The notes beneath the pieces are model-generated. The model saw only the letters and a program-made list of their open reading frames with translations, had not been told where the DNA came from and made no database searches. A stretch of DNA of 30,763 bases from NCBI GenBank assembly GCA_041946675.1, contig JBHGAU010000028.1, forward strand, positions 1 through 30,763, read 5' to 3'. This document shows positions 6,690 through 13,638 of this stretch, piece after piece. Both the position numbers and the translations under genes were made by a program. The stretch's first letter is position 1. Every line of letters begins with the position of its first letter. Source of the DNA: CAWBKV01 sp041946675. GTDB lineage: Archaea; Halobacteriota; Methanosarcinia; Methanotrichales; Methanotrichaceae.

Positions 6690-7706
6690 TCAAAGGCCGT
6701 TCCTCTTCAGCTTTATTTTGCCTACCTTTTCGATCGCTTTGACATTTATGCTGTCCCAGGTCTCGATAAATCCCATCTCTTCGGCTATTTTGAATAAACC
6801 CATGCCTTCAGGGGTCCTTATGATAACTGTGCTCATTCCTGGTGCGCTTCCAATGCTGCCAACGGATATATCCGATAGCTTTGCTGTAAAGTCATCGCAT
6901 GTCTTACAGCCGGGCTTGACACATCCTGCAAGCTCTGCCAGAGGAATGGTCTTTTGGCATCCATCACGTAAGGTTACGATCATCTTGCCTTCGGCAGCAG
7001 CCATCTTATCAATACGCCAGGATGGAACATCAAGACGTTTAGCAATCTCGGATATCAATGAATCATCAAACGCTTTAAAGCAGAACAGACCTATAAGGAA
7101 CCGTATTTTTTGCGCAAGCTTTACAGCATGCTCATTGGATGATCTCCTGAGAAGCCCTACAGCACTTATGACACAGGGCGTTCCAACAAGCGCGATGTTC
7201 TTCGACCTCGATTCCTTGATAGCCTCTAAAATCACATTGCTCGTATACTTGCTTCCGGCACACTTTACAAGTCCGACCGCGTCGCAGACAACTCGAGGCT
7301 CTGCCTTCTGTGTCCACCGATCTACGCCCATAACCAGAGCGCAGTCCACCAGTTCCTCATCCAGTGCAGCGGTCAGTAGTGCTGTAACCGCACCACCATT
7401 CTGGAAGCGTGCGTTGCTCGTCTTGGACCTCACGTTCTTGATATCGAGGCAAGGCCCCATGATCTCTGAAGGACCTATATTCTTTATATTTGCAGGCATG
7501 CGAGGACATACGTCAAGGCACGCCTTGCACTCCACACATGGTGCAACCTGAGTTGGTCTATTCAGCTTTGAGTCATATGCAAGCGTATCGGCCGGACAAA
7601 CGGCAATACAGCCTCTGCAGCCAGCACAAATATTCTTCAGCCATACCTCATTCTCAATCTCCTGATAAGGAAGAAGCGTTGTCTCGCTTGTATCGTAATC
7701 TAGCAT
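6690..7706 (-). CDS. fdhB: F420-type dehydrogenase beta subunit (FdhB/FrhB family)
   Basis: This 338-aa iron-sulfur flavoprotein is of the F420 hydrogenase/dehydrogenase beta-subunit family. It carries electrons between the catalytic subunit's Fe-S chain and coenzyme F420 through FAD. Two ferredoxin-type clusters lie near the N-terminus (CAGCRGCIAVCP about 31-42 and CVECKACLDVCP about 57-68). The FrhB core follows: FQNGGAVTALLTAAL, CAGSKYTSN, ALVGTPCVISA and the late cysteine motif KPGCKTCDDFTAKLSDISVG. GGTG lies about eight bases before the ATG. The gene is upstream of fmdE-like and fdhA, which makes FdhB the best reading. FrhB-like proteins also serve as FpoF, FqoF or sulfite reductase partners, and this protein could serve more than one enzyme. 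A 180-base gap separates it from the fmdE-like gene. Confidence 0.87.
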   Translation of the reverse strand: MLDYDTSETTLLPYQEIENEVWLKNICAGCRGCIAVCPADTLAYDSKLNRPTQVAPCVECKACLDVCPRMPANIKNIGPSEIMGPCLDIKNVRSKTSNARFQNGGAVTALLTAALDEELVDCALVMGVDRWTQKAEPRVVCDAVGLVKCAGSKYTSNVILEAIKESRSKNIALVGTPCVISAVGLLRRSSNEHAVKLAQKIRFLIGLFCFKAFDDSLISEIAKRLDVPSWRIDKMAAAEGKMIVTLRDGCQKTIPLAELAGCVKPGCKTCDDFTAKLSDISVGSIGSAPGMSTVIIRTPEGMGLFKIAEEMGFIETWDSINVKAIEKVGKIKLKRNGL

Positions 7707-7718
7707 TTTGAAGCACCG

Positions 7719-7868
7719 TTAAATATGAATTAAGTCGAACAAAAACAGAGTCTTTCCAACCCTAGAAGATAAGCTGCTCCGGCGATAGCAGTTCCGTATG
7801 CACTCTTCAAACTGCTCTTTATCCATATTGGAGATGAAGCATCTTTTGATCTCTAGCAGCAGATCCAT
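7719..7868 (-). CDS. Small ORF (49 aa) between modC and fdhB
   Basis: This ORF starts two bases after the modC stop codon and encodes 49 residues (MDLLLEIKRCFISNMDKEQF at the start, three Cys in the first 30 residues). GAGG lies about seven bases ahead of its ATG, inside the end of modC, which is a credible translational-coupling arrangement. It ends 12 bases before fdhB. I do not recognise a family. The tight spacing and the ribosome binding site argue for a real gene; the short length and lack of a known motif argue for caution. Confidence 0.4.
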   Translation of the reverse strand: MDLLLEIKRCFISNMDKEQFEECIRNCYRRSSLSSRVGKTLFLFDLIHI

Positions 7869-7870
7869 CT

Positions 7871-8581
7871 CTAAGCCTCGCTCTCTCCTTTAGATGGGCA
7901 TGGGCCCCAGCTCATAATATCATCAGCTCCTCCTGAGAGAACAATCTTCCCCGCCTCCAGAAGGCATGCATTATCTCCAATGCATGCCACGTCCCTTAGA
8001 TCATGAGTGACGATGATACTCGGAACTCCGCAGGTATGAATCCTCTCTCTAAGCTCTCTTCTCATGGCGGCCTGCTTTCTTACATCCAGAGCGGACAGCG
8101 GCTCATCCAGCAGTAAGAGGTCAGGCTCTATTATTAGAGCTCTGGCCAGCGCCACGCGCTGCTTTTGGCCTCCAGATATGTTCACGGCTTTGGCATTCCT
8201 GATCTCCCACAGCCCGGCTGCTGTAAGGTGATCCTTCACCAGAAAGTCGATCTCTTTTCGGGAGAATTTGCGGGTACGAAGGCCGAATGCCACGTTGTCG
8301 TAGACACTCATATGAGGAAAGAGAGCATAGTTCTGGAAGACATATCCTATATTTCTCAACTCGACGTTGATGTCAATTTTGAGGTCTGAGCTAAAGAGCG
8401 GCCTTCCATTTAGCGCTACTATCCCCCGATCCGGTTTAAGAAGGCCCGCTATCAGGTTCAGAAGGGTGGTCTTTCCACAACCGTTATCTCCCACCAGCAT
8501 TAGTATCTCCCCGTCTTCGACCCTGAGATTCACCTCAAGATCGAAATCCCTCAGCTTCTTCTTGACATCAACTTCTAACAT
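7871..8581 (-). CDS. modC: Molybdate/tungstate ABC transporter ATP-binding protein
   Basis: This 236-aa ABC ATPase powers molybdate or tungstate import. The Walker A motif is GDNGCGKTT, the Q-loop is in VFQNYALFPHMSVYDNVAFG, the signature is NISGGQKQRVALARAL, Walker B is DLLLLDEPLSALD and the switch His is in IVTHD. It lacks the C-terminal TOBE/MOP molybdate-sensing domain of longer bacterial ModC proteins. I chose the ATG at 8581 (MLEVDVKKKL), where the conserved N-terminus begins; a TTG at 8614 would add 11 residues. It overlaps the end of modB by 14 bases, so the two are translated together. Confidence 0.9.
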   Translation of the reverse strand: MLEVDVKKKLRDFDLEVNLRVEDGEILMLVGDNGCGKTTLLNLIAGLLKPDRGIVALNGRPLFSSDLKIDINVELRNIGYVFQNYALFPHMSVYDNVAFGLRTRKFSRKEIDFLVKDHLTAAGLWEIRNAKAVNISGGQKQRVALARALIIEPDLLLLDEPLSALDVRKQAAMRRELRERIHTCGVPSIIVTHDLRDVACIGDNACLLEAGKIVLSGGADDIMSWGPCPSKGESEA

Positions 8582-9458
8582 TTTTATACATCCGGTGGGT
8601 GAGAGTTTTAACAAGTGCTATAACCAGAAAGGATATAGCGACCAGTATCAAGGCCAGACAGAGCGACACATCCAGATCACCCTGCATGGCCGTGTAAATG
8701 GCAAGGGGCATAGTTTGAGTTCTTCCCTCAAAGTTGCCTGCAAACATGATTGTGGCCCCGAACTCGCCAAGAGATCTGGCAAATGCCATGATTGCGCCTG
8801 AGATGAGGCCGTTGCAGGCTATTGGAAGGATCACATAAAAGAAAGTGTAAATTCTGGATGCACCAAGAGTGCGAGCAGCGTTTTCGAATGCCTGATCGAC
8901 ATCCTCGAAGCTGGTCCTTGCTTGGCGAATGTAAAATGGCGATGAAACGAAAACCTGGGCCATGACAACTGCTAGCGTAGTAAATGCGATGCTTATGCCG
9001 AAGGCATTTAGGTAATGCCCGATTATGCCCATCCGCCCGAATGCCATGAGAAGAGCTATGCCAGCCACTGCCGGAGGCATGATCACCGGCAGATCGATCA
9101 ATGAATCTACTAGTTCTTTGCAGAAGTAATGAAACCGAGCATTTACATATGCAACTGGTGTGCCTACCAGAACAACTATAGATGTAGTCAGGGCTGAGGT
9201 CATCAAGCTGAGCCTTAGAGCATCTATAACCACTGGGTCATGCAAAGACCGAAGTGTCGTATCTAGCGGGCTTTTGATGAAAAGCGAGGCTATCGGCAGA
9301 GCTATGAAGGCTGTAGCCAGGATCAACAATGTGGCCAATACAAGCTTCAAGGCCCAATTATTAACCCTGGCAAAAACGCCGCTATTATTTTTGTTTTTCT
9401 CCTTGAATTGTTCCTGATGCCCTGTCAGAAGGCTTATTTTCGCTTGATTCGAGGCCAT
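8568..9458 (-). CDS. modB: Molybdate/tungstate ABC transporter permease
   Basis: This integral membrane protein of 296 aa forms the translocation channel for molybdate or tungstate. Several hydrophobic spans are visible, the first around residues 38-62. The cytoplasmic EAA-type loop that docks on ModC is ENAARTLGASRIYTFFYVIL with P and G after it, followed by ARSLGEFGATIMFAG, typical of the ModB/WtpB/CysT class. The start is uncertain: ATG at 9458 is used here, while a TTG at 9473 would add five residues. Neither has a strong ribosome binding site. It sits between modA (113 bases upstream) and modC (overlapping). Confidence 0.9.
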   Translation of the reverse strand: MASNQAKISLLTGHQEQFKEKNKNNSGVFARVNNWALKLVLATLLILATAFIALPIASLFIKSPLDTTLRSLHDPVVIDALRLSLMTSALTTSIVVLVGTPVAYVNARFHYFCKELVDSLIDLPVIMPPAVAGIALLMAFGRMGIIGHYLNAFGISIAFTTLAVVMAQVFVSSPFYIRQARTSFEDVDQAFENAARTLGASRIYTFFYVILPIACNGLISGAIMAFARSLGEFGATIMFAGNFEGRTQTMPLAIYTAMQGDLDVSLCLALILVAISFLVIALVKTLTHRMYKNVRS

Positions 9459-9571
9459 ATATCTAAAGATCAATATTCAACTGCAGTTCAGTTTCATCAG
9501 CCTCTGTGTGAGGATGATCGGAGATCCTTCCGATCTCCGACCTTAAAGGTAACTAACTGCCAAGTTATAGT

Positions 9572-10423
9572 TCAAGCTGCCGCTTTAGATGCCGTGGCGT
9601 TGCCTGCTGCCTTTATCGATACGGCATCGCTCCCGACCGGCGAAAAGCCATACTTCTCCAAGATAGCTGTCCCTTTCTCGGACTTCACCAGGTCGATGAA
9701 CTCCTTAGCCTCAGCCGGATACTTGGACTGCTTTAATATGCCTATTGGATACTCAGCAATGACATTGTATTTATCAGGTATCTCGATCTTGTCGACTTTG
9801 GCAGACAGGTTTTCAGTTATATCGGATACGTAGGCAAATCCAGCATCTGCCTCTCCTAATGCCACTTTGGTCACAACATAATTCACATTGGTCTCTCGAG
9901 AGATGATATTGCTCATGACCTTTGTCTTATAATCCGGCCCGTAGGTTGAATCATTTCCCAGCTTATTTATGATCTGCATGGCATAATCGCCGACAGGAAC
10001 GTCTTTTGTGCCTATTACGATCTTGATTCCGGGCTTGGCCAGATCGGTGAGGTTATGTATCTTCGCAGGATTGTCCTTGGGGATGATCAATGCAAGCTTA
10101 TTCTTGGTGAAGATCGAAATGCTGCTGTTGTTCATGAGTCCCTCGGCCTTTACTGCATTCAACTGTTTAGTGTTGGCAGAAGCGAAGACATCTGCATAGG
10201 CACCGTTCTCTATCTGGGTTCGCAGCACCTGTGAGCCGTCGAAGTTGAAGACTGCATTGATGTTTGTCTCATTTTTATACAATTGTCCTATCTCGCCGAA
10301 AGCGCCCGTCAAAGACGCAGCGGTGAAGACTGTAAGCTCTTTCGGCTGCTCAGCACAGAAGCCTGCAGATGTAATAAGGACTAGGACTGCAAGCACATAT
10401 GCGAATATTCGCTTTTCTATCAA
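9572..10423 (-). CDS. modA: Molybdate/tungstate-binding protein ModA (WtpA-like)
   Basis: This 283-aa extracytoplasmic solute-binding protein captures molybdate or tungstate for ModBC. A signal peptide (basic start, hydrophobic core about 6-22, ending near GFCAEQ) is followed by the ModA core: LTVFTAASLTGAFGEIGQLY, NFDGSQVLRTQIENGAYADVF, VPVGDYA and GFAYVSDI. The Ser and Ala residues after VFTAAS match the oxyanion pocket of the family. The Cys at the end of the hydrophobic stretch could be lipidated. The start is a TTG at 10423, supported by a near-perfect GGAGGGTGAT seven bases upstream; no ATG fits. That ribosome binding site lies in a tandemly duplicated 15-bp unit. An internally deleted relative lies just upstream. 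Confidence 0.93.
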   Translation of the reverse strand: MIEKRIFAYVLAVLVLITSAGFCAEQPKELTVFTAASLTGAFGEIGQLYKNETNINAVFNFDGSQVLRTQIENGAYADVFASANTKQLNAVKAEGLMNNSSISIFTKNKLALIIPKDNPAKIHNLTDLAKPGIKIVIGTKDVPVGDYAMQIINKLGNDSTYGPDYKTKVMSNIISRETNVNYVVTKVALGEADAGFAYVSDITENLSAKVDKIEIPDKYNVIAEYPIGILKQSKYPAEAKEFIDLVKSEKGTAILEKYGFSPVGSDAVSIKAAGNATASKAAA

Positions 10424-10426
10424 AGG

Positions 10427-10456
10427 TTATCACCCTCCATTGTATCACCCTCCATT
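10427..10456 (-). repeat. Tandem 15-bp repeat carrying the modA ribosome binding site
   Basis: The unit TATCACCCTCCATT(G/A) occurs twice in a row. On the coding strand each copy carries GGAGGGTGAT, so modA has two strong Shine-Dalgarno sequences 15 bases apart, each with an ATG in front of it. The nearer one serves the TTG start of modA. Confidence 0.8.
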
Positions 10457-10462
10457 ACAAGT

Positions 10463-10628
10463 TCATGCTATCTCATAGCCATACTTCTCAATTCTGATAG
10501 GTATGTCCTAATTCATTGAAGGCACCCATCAGACCGGCTGCGCAGAAAACCGTAAGCTTCTTTGGCTGCTCTGAGCAAAGGCCCACAGATGCTGTCAGGA
10601 CCGCATCAAACATACGTTTGTTCCACAT
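10463..10628 (-). pseudogene. Internally deleted modA relic
   Basis: From an ATG at 10628 with GGGAGAT upstream, 46 residues read as a second ModA N-terminus: MWNKRMF..., a short signal-like segment, then CSEQPKKLTVFCAAGLMGAF, closely matching CAEQPKELTVFTAASLTGAF of the intact modA. After HTYQN the frame stops at 10488. In the next frame the DNA continues directly with IEKYGYEIA and a stop at 10463, matching the C-terminal ILEKYGF of ModA. The gene has therefore lost its whole middle, about 200 codons, and kept both ends. The start and ribosome binding site are intact, so a 46-aa exported peptide could still be made. Confidence 0.85.
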
Positions 10629-10691
10629 GATACTATCTCCCGATTTATCTACTCCATTCGATCCCGTAAATAATTATGCTTACTATTGCAT

Positions 10692-10715
10692 CGTTATGTT
10701 AACGAATATGTAAAC
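10692..10715 (-). promoter_or_regulatory. Possible ModE-type operator upstream of mod operon
   Basis: The segment CGTTATGT, six bases, then ATATGTAAAC resembles the CGTTATAT-spacer-half-site layout of E. coli ModE boxes, although the second half-site is a poor match. It lies about 65 bases upstream of the first ATG of the mod cluster and just upstream of a TATA-like AATTATTTA on the minus strand near 10667-10677. That is where a repressor of molybdate uptake would be expected. This is a pattern resemblance only. Confidence 0.3.
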
Positions 10716-10733
10716 ATTTAACCTTTGCGCCTG

Positions 10734-10846
10734 AGAAAGAGCCTCAACATAGCCGTCCTCATGCGATCCTGAGTAGCTGGGGGTGGAGACGTGGATTATA
10801 GGTAGGTCCACGGCCAAAGGCTCTTTCTAGCCAAAGGCTCTTTCTA
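10734..10846. repeat. Inverted and direct repeats between SDR gene and mod operon
   Basis: AGAAAGAGCCT (10734-10744) is the exact reverse complement of AGGCTCTTTCT, which occurs twice (10818-10828 and 10835-10845) within a 17-bp direct repeat (GCCAAAGGCTCTTTCTA). Either copy can form an 11-bp stem with the left arm, with a loop of 73 or 90 bases. It lies after the stop of the minus-strand SDR gene and before the mod promoter, so it may be a terminator for the one or a leader structure for the other. Confidence 0.65.
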
Positions 10847-10896
10847 AAAGTCTGCCTGGAAAAGAATATTTGATCCTATTTTATTAATGAATACGC

Positions 10897-11694
10897 TTAA
10901 GTGGTCGTATACCCTCCATCGATGATGAGCTCACTGCCTGTAACGAACTTCGCCTCATCGGATATGAGGTAGAGAACTCCATAGGCAATGTCATTAGGCT
11001 CCCCGATATGTCCTATCGGATGCCTTGAATCAAGCTCCTTTCTGATCTCATCAACGCTCATACCTGACTTCTTCGACTGCTCCTTAAGGAAATTCTCAAC
11101 CAGCGGAGTCCAGATGAAGCCCGGATGAACCGAGTTCACGCGAATATTATCCTTTGCATAAAGGAGGGCATCTATCTTGGCCATGACCCGGTTTGCTGCC
11201 TTTGTGGCATGGTATGCAGGAATATCGGGCGCGCCGATTATACCGTAGATCGATGAGATGTAGACAATATTTCCTTTCTTCTGCTTAATCATATAGGGCA
11301 CAACATGCTTTGTGCATAGGAATGCGCCTGTGACGTTTACATCAAAGACCTTCTCCCACTCGGCCCTCGTGTACTCGTGCGTGGGCTTGTTTGGACCCGC
11401 AATGCCTGCATTGTTCACAAGGATGTCAATCCTGCCATACTTATTAAATACGCTATTGGCAACCTCCTTCACCCTGTTCTCATCGGTAACATCCAGCCGG
11501 TGGTATTCCGCCTTGCCGCCACTGCCAGCGATCTCTTCTACAACTTTTTTCCCTTCATTCTCTGTTCTGCCTGTGATGATCGATGTTGCACCTTCTTTGG
11601 CAAGAACTCTGGCGATTGCTTCACCAATTCCATAAGTGGAACCTGTTATAATCGCGACCTTTCCTTCGGCTCGCTTCATCTTCTCCTGCCCCAT
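10897..11694 (-). CDS. SDR-family NAD(P)-dependent oxidoreductase
   Basis: This 265-aa classical short-chain dehydrogenase/reductase has the nucleotide-binding motif TGSTYGIG (about 18-25), NNAG near 93-96, the catalytic Ser in VYISSIYG, the Tyr and Lys in AYHATKAA, and a C-terminal SELIIDGGYTTT. The residues after the first beta strand (ITGRTENEGK) suggest NADP preference. The substrate is unknown; proteins of this shape often reduce 3-ketoacyl or sugar/alcohol substrates. The start is ATG at 11694; the Met at 11679 has GGAG just upstream and is an alternative. The gene stands alone, with repeats on the mod side and a hairpin-rich gene-free zone on the other. Confidence 0.9.
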   Translation of the reverse strand: MGQEKMKRAEGKVAIITGSTYGIGEAIARVLAKEGATSIITGRTENEGKKVVEEIAGSGGKAEYHRLDVTDENRVKEVANSVFNKYGRIDILVNNAGIAGPNKPTHEYTRAEWEKVFDVNVTGAFLCTKHVVPYMIKQKKGNIVYISSIYGIIGAPDIPAYHATKAANRVMAKIDALLYAKDNIRVNSVHPGFIWTPLVENFLKEQSKKSGMSVDEIRKELDSRHPIGHIGEPNDIAYGVLYLISDEAKFVTGSELIIDGGYTTT

Positions 11695-12276
11695 TTATAT
11701 TTAAATTTTTTATAGTAGTAGCAGCGCACAAAGTATTATAATCTGGCGATAATGGTTGTGGATATTTCGATCGATCAGCAAGCATACATATCTATGGAAA
11801 ATTTTTCTATTTATTATTTCTCCATTTTATCATATTTTCCTAAAAATCGCCGGTATGATCATTGAATAAAGATGCTACAATAGCTAGTGTTAATTTCGAT
11901 ATATTTACAATTTGGTTTTGGCCCGGGCGGTTTCATGCCCGGACCACATCGCTCTAAGGAACTAGTGGTTTTCTTCTCTTCGGCATCTCAGGCCCAGGTT
12001 CAGGGCCGGACGGAAGGTCCCACAGTCCGAATGCTCTGCCCGCGGGGATGCTCAAGGCATCCTGGAATATAAAGTCCTCTTCGAAATGGAACAATTTGTC
12101 CTCCAAATCTTACGCTTTTGATGTTTCTCTGGATCGTCCAACACTATCGATGTTAGACGAAACAAATTACGGTTACAATCGAATATAAGCATTTCGATAC
12201 TTTATGACAAAAGTACCGAAGACGCAAGGCAAGGAAAAGCGATGCCGGAGTTGGTTATATCCCGGCATCCTTGCCT
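11695..12276. other. Gene-free stretch with GC-rich hairpin block
   Basis: I see no protein gene here. About 11700-11900 is very AT-rich and includes TATA-like tracts that can serve the minus-strand SDR gene. About 11920-12070 is abruptly GC-rich and folds into several consecutive hairpins, annotated separately. The end holds the terminator-like hairpin behind the HdrD-like gene. An open frame at 11887-12072 has no ribosome binding site and an unlikely composition. Confidence 0.5.
11920..12070. ncRNA. Candidate structured RNA, four consecutive hairpins
   Basis: In order on the plus strand: GGCCCGGGC/GCCCGGACC (9-bp stem, one mismatch, 8-nt loop, about 11921-11946); GGCCC-AGGTTCA-GGGCC; CGGAC/GTCCG around a 12-nt loop; and GGATGC-TCAAG-GCATCC. 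The GC-rich block is sharply bounded by AT-rich DNA on both sides, a typical sign of a stable RNA gene in a mid-GC genome. I cannot assign a family; the RNase P, SRP and snoRNA boxes I know were not found. Which strand is transcribed cannot be told from the sequence. Confidence 0.35.
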
Positions 12277-12277
12277 T
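12226..12277 (-). terminator. Two-tier hairpin after the HdrD-like gene
   Basis: An outer stem AAGGCAAG/CTTGCCTT (12226-12233 with 12270-12277) and an inner stem GATGCCGG/CCGGCATC (12241-12248 with 12262-12269), with a 13-nt loop, lie directly at the stop codon of the minus-strand gene. Position and strength suggest transcription termination or 3'-end stabilisation of that mRNA. No long U-tract follows, so it may act as a processing or stability structure. Confidence 0.65.
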
Positions 12278-13638
12278 TACTTTGCTGTTACGGCAGCAAC
12301 AGCGCTCTTCACAGCTTCTTTTGTTTCCTTTGGTGTCTCAGAAGCCGGGCAGGCTATGACGTCCTGCTCCTGATACTTGCTGTATGGATTCTCGGGTATG
12401 GTCGTATCAAGGCCCAAGGCCTCGGCCATCAGCTCGACCACATCCACAACTTTGATCTTTGACTCGGCAGCGTTTCTGCCATCCATCAGATTCCTGCGGC
12501 AGAACGGGCAGGTTGATGCTACGACCTGGGATTTTGTAGACTCAACATCCACTATGCGCGCCTTGGCCATATCCAGCGCAAGATCGGGAATCCCTGCCTT
12601 TACACCGCCGCCTGCACCGCAGCACCTCTGGAGAGCTCTGTTCCTGGCCATCTCCTTGAACTTGACTCCCGGGATCGATTGCAGCACATCACGCGGCGCC
12701 TCGAAGGCCCAGTCTTTGCCCTTGATATGCATCAGATGTCTTCCATTGTGGCACGGATCGTGGTACGTCACTGTGAGATCGAGCGGCCTCTTCCACTCTA
12801 CCTCGTCGTTTCTGATCTTTTCACGCAAGTACGCAGACAGGGGCATAGTCTTGAATGTTATGTTTCCTTCGTACCAGCGTGGCCAGTCGATTGTTGCTGC
12901 TCTGAGGCAGCCTGCGCAGGCGAAGAGCACAGTCTTAGCTCCTCTGTCTTTGATCGCATCTATATTGTGGACTGCATGCTCCTTCATCAGGTCTCTCTGG
13001 CCAGTTCTCACGAGAGCCGATGCGCAGCACCACTCATCCTTGCCCAGCATGCAAAAGTCTGTGCCGAGCTTGTCCAGTATTCTGACAGTCGCAACGCCCA
13101 GGGCCTGCTGCCTGTACGCGGCTGTGCAGCCTGTGAAGTAGGCTATATCTGCGGATTCGTTGATTTTGATATCCTTCGGGACCCAGCAAAGCCTGTCTTC
13201 CTGCTTTGCCATGTACGGGTTTCTATCCTTTCCCAGCAGCTTTGGAAATGCGGATTGTTTGCCATATGGGCCTGCACCGCAAGCTACCAGGTTAGGCCTG
13301 ATGGCTTCCCAGAGATCCACTGTGTTTATGCCAGCCTCGCAGACTGTGCTGCACGCTCCGCAGGTTGTGCAGTAATACATATCTTCTGTAAACTGCTTGA
13401 TCTCGTCCTCGGAGAGCGGCTTGCCTCCGAAGATCTTTGCCCTCAGGTTGCTGTTCTTTGCCAGCAGCTCACGCCATTTGGCATTCTTGTGCATTGGGGC
13501 TATTCCCTGTCTCTCAGGACGCACCTGAAAGGCCGGGCAGAGCTTCATGCACTCCTGACAGCGGGTGCATCCATCCATCTCCAGACACTGGGTGGATTTC
13601 ATGAACCCGAACATGATCGGTTTGGTAATACCAGCCAT
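12277..13638 (-). CDS. HdrD-like heterodisulfide reductase iron-sulfur protein
   Basis: This 453-aa protein has two N-terminal [4Fe-4S] motifs (C24-C27-C30-C34 and C90-C93-C96-C100) and two CCG-type cysteine domains. The first domain runs from FTGC through EWCCASA to FACAGC, with CCA instead of CCG; the second runs from YHDPCH through QRCCGAGGG to STCPFC. In HdrD such domains hold the noncubane cluster that reduces the CoM-S-S-CoB heterodisulfide. The length is slightly above the usual 400-odd residues because of a C-terminal Ala/Lys/Glu tail. No cytochrome-type HdrE gene adjoins, so this may be an HdrD paralogue working with another electron donor, or a related lactate/glycolate-oxidase-type Fe-S subunit. 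GGAG lies about 14 bases before the ATG. Confidence 0.82.
   Translation of the reverse strand: MAGITKPIMFGFMKSTQCLEMDGCTRCQECMKLCPAFQVRPERQGIAPMHKNAKWRELLAKNSNLRAKIFGGKPLSEDEIKQFTEDMYYCTTCGACSTVCEAGINTVDLWEAIRPNLVACGAGPYGKQSAFPKLLGKDRNPYMAKQEDRLCWVPKDIKINESADIAYFTGCTAAYRQQALGVATVRILDKLGTDFCMLGKDEWCCASALVRTGQRDLMKEHAVHNIDAIKDRGAKTVLFACAGCLRAATIDWPRWYEGNITFKTMPLSAYLREKIRNDEVEWKRPLDLTVTYHDPCHNGRHLMHIKGKDWAFEAPRDVLQSIPGVKFKEMARNRALQRCCGAGGGVKAGIPDLALDMAKARIVDVESTKSQVVASTCPFCRRNLMDGRNAAESKIKVVDVVELMAEALGLDTTIPENPYSKYQEQDVIACPASETPKETKEAVKSAVAAVTAK

Noticed and set aside
10516..10713. Plus-strand 65-codon ORF over the modA relic
   Set aside because: The minus strand shows clear homology to the ModA N-terminus with a ribosome site, so the plus-strand frame is a shadow.
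11887..12072. 61-codon plus-strand ORF in the GC-rich hairpin block
   Set aside because: It has no ribosome binding site and a low-complexity composition, and the same bases form consecutive stems, so a structured RNA is more likely than a protein.
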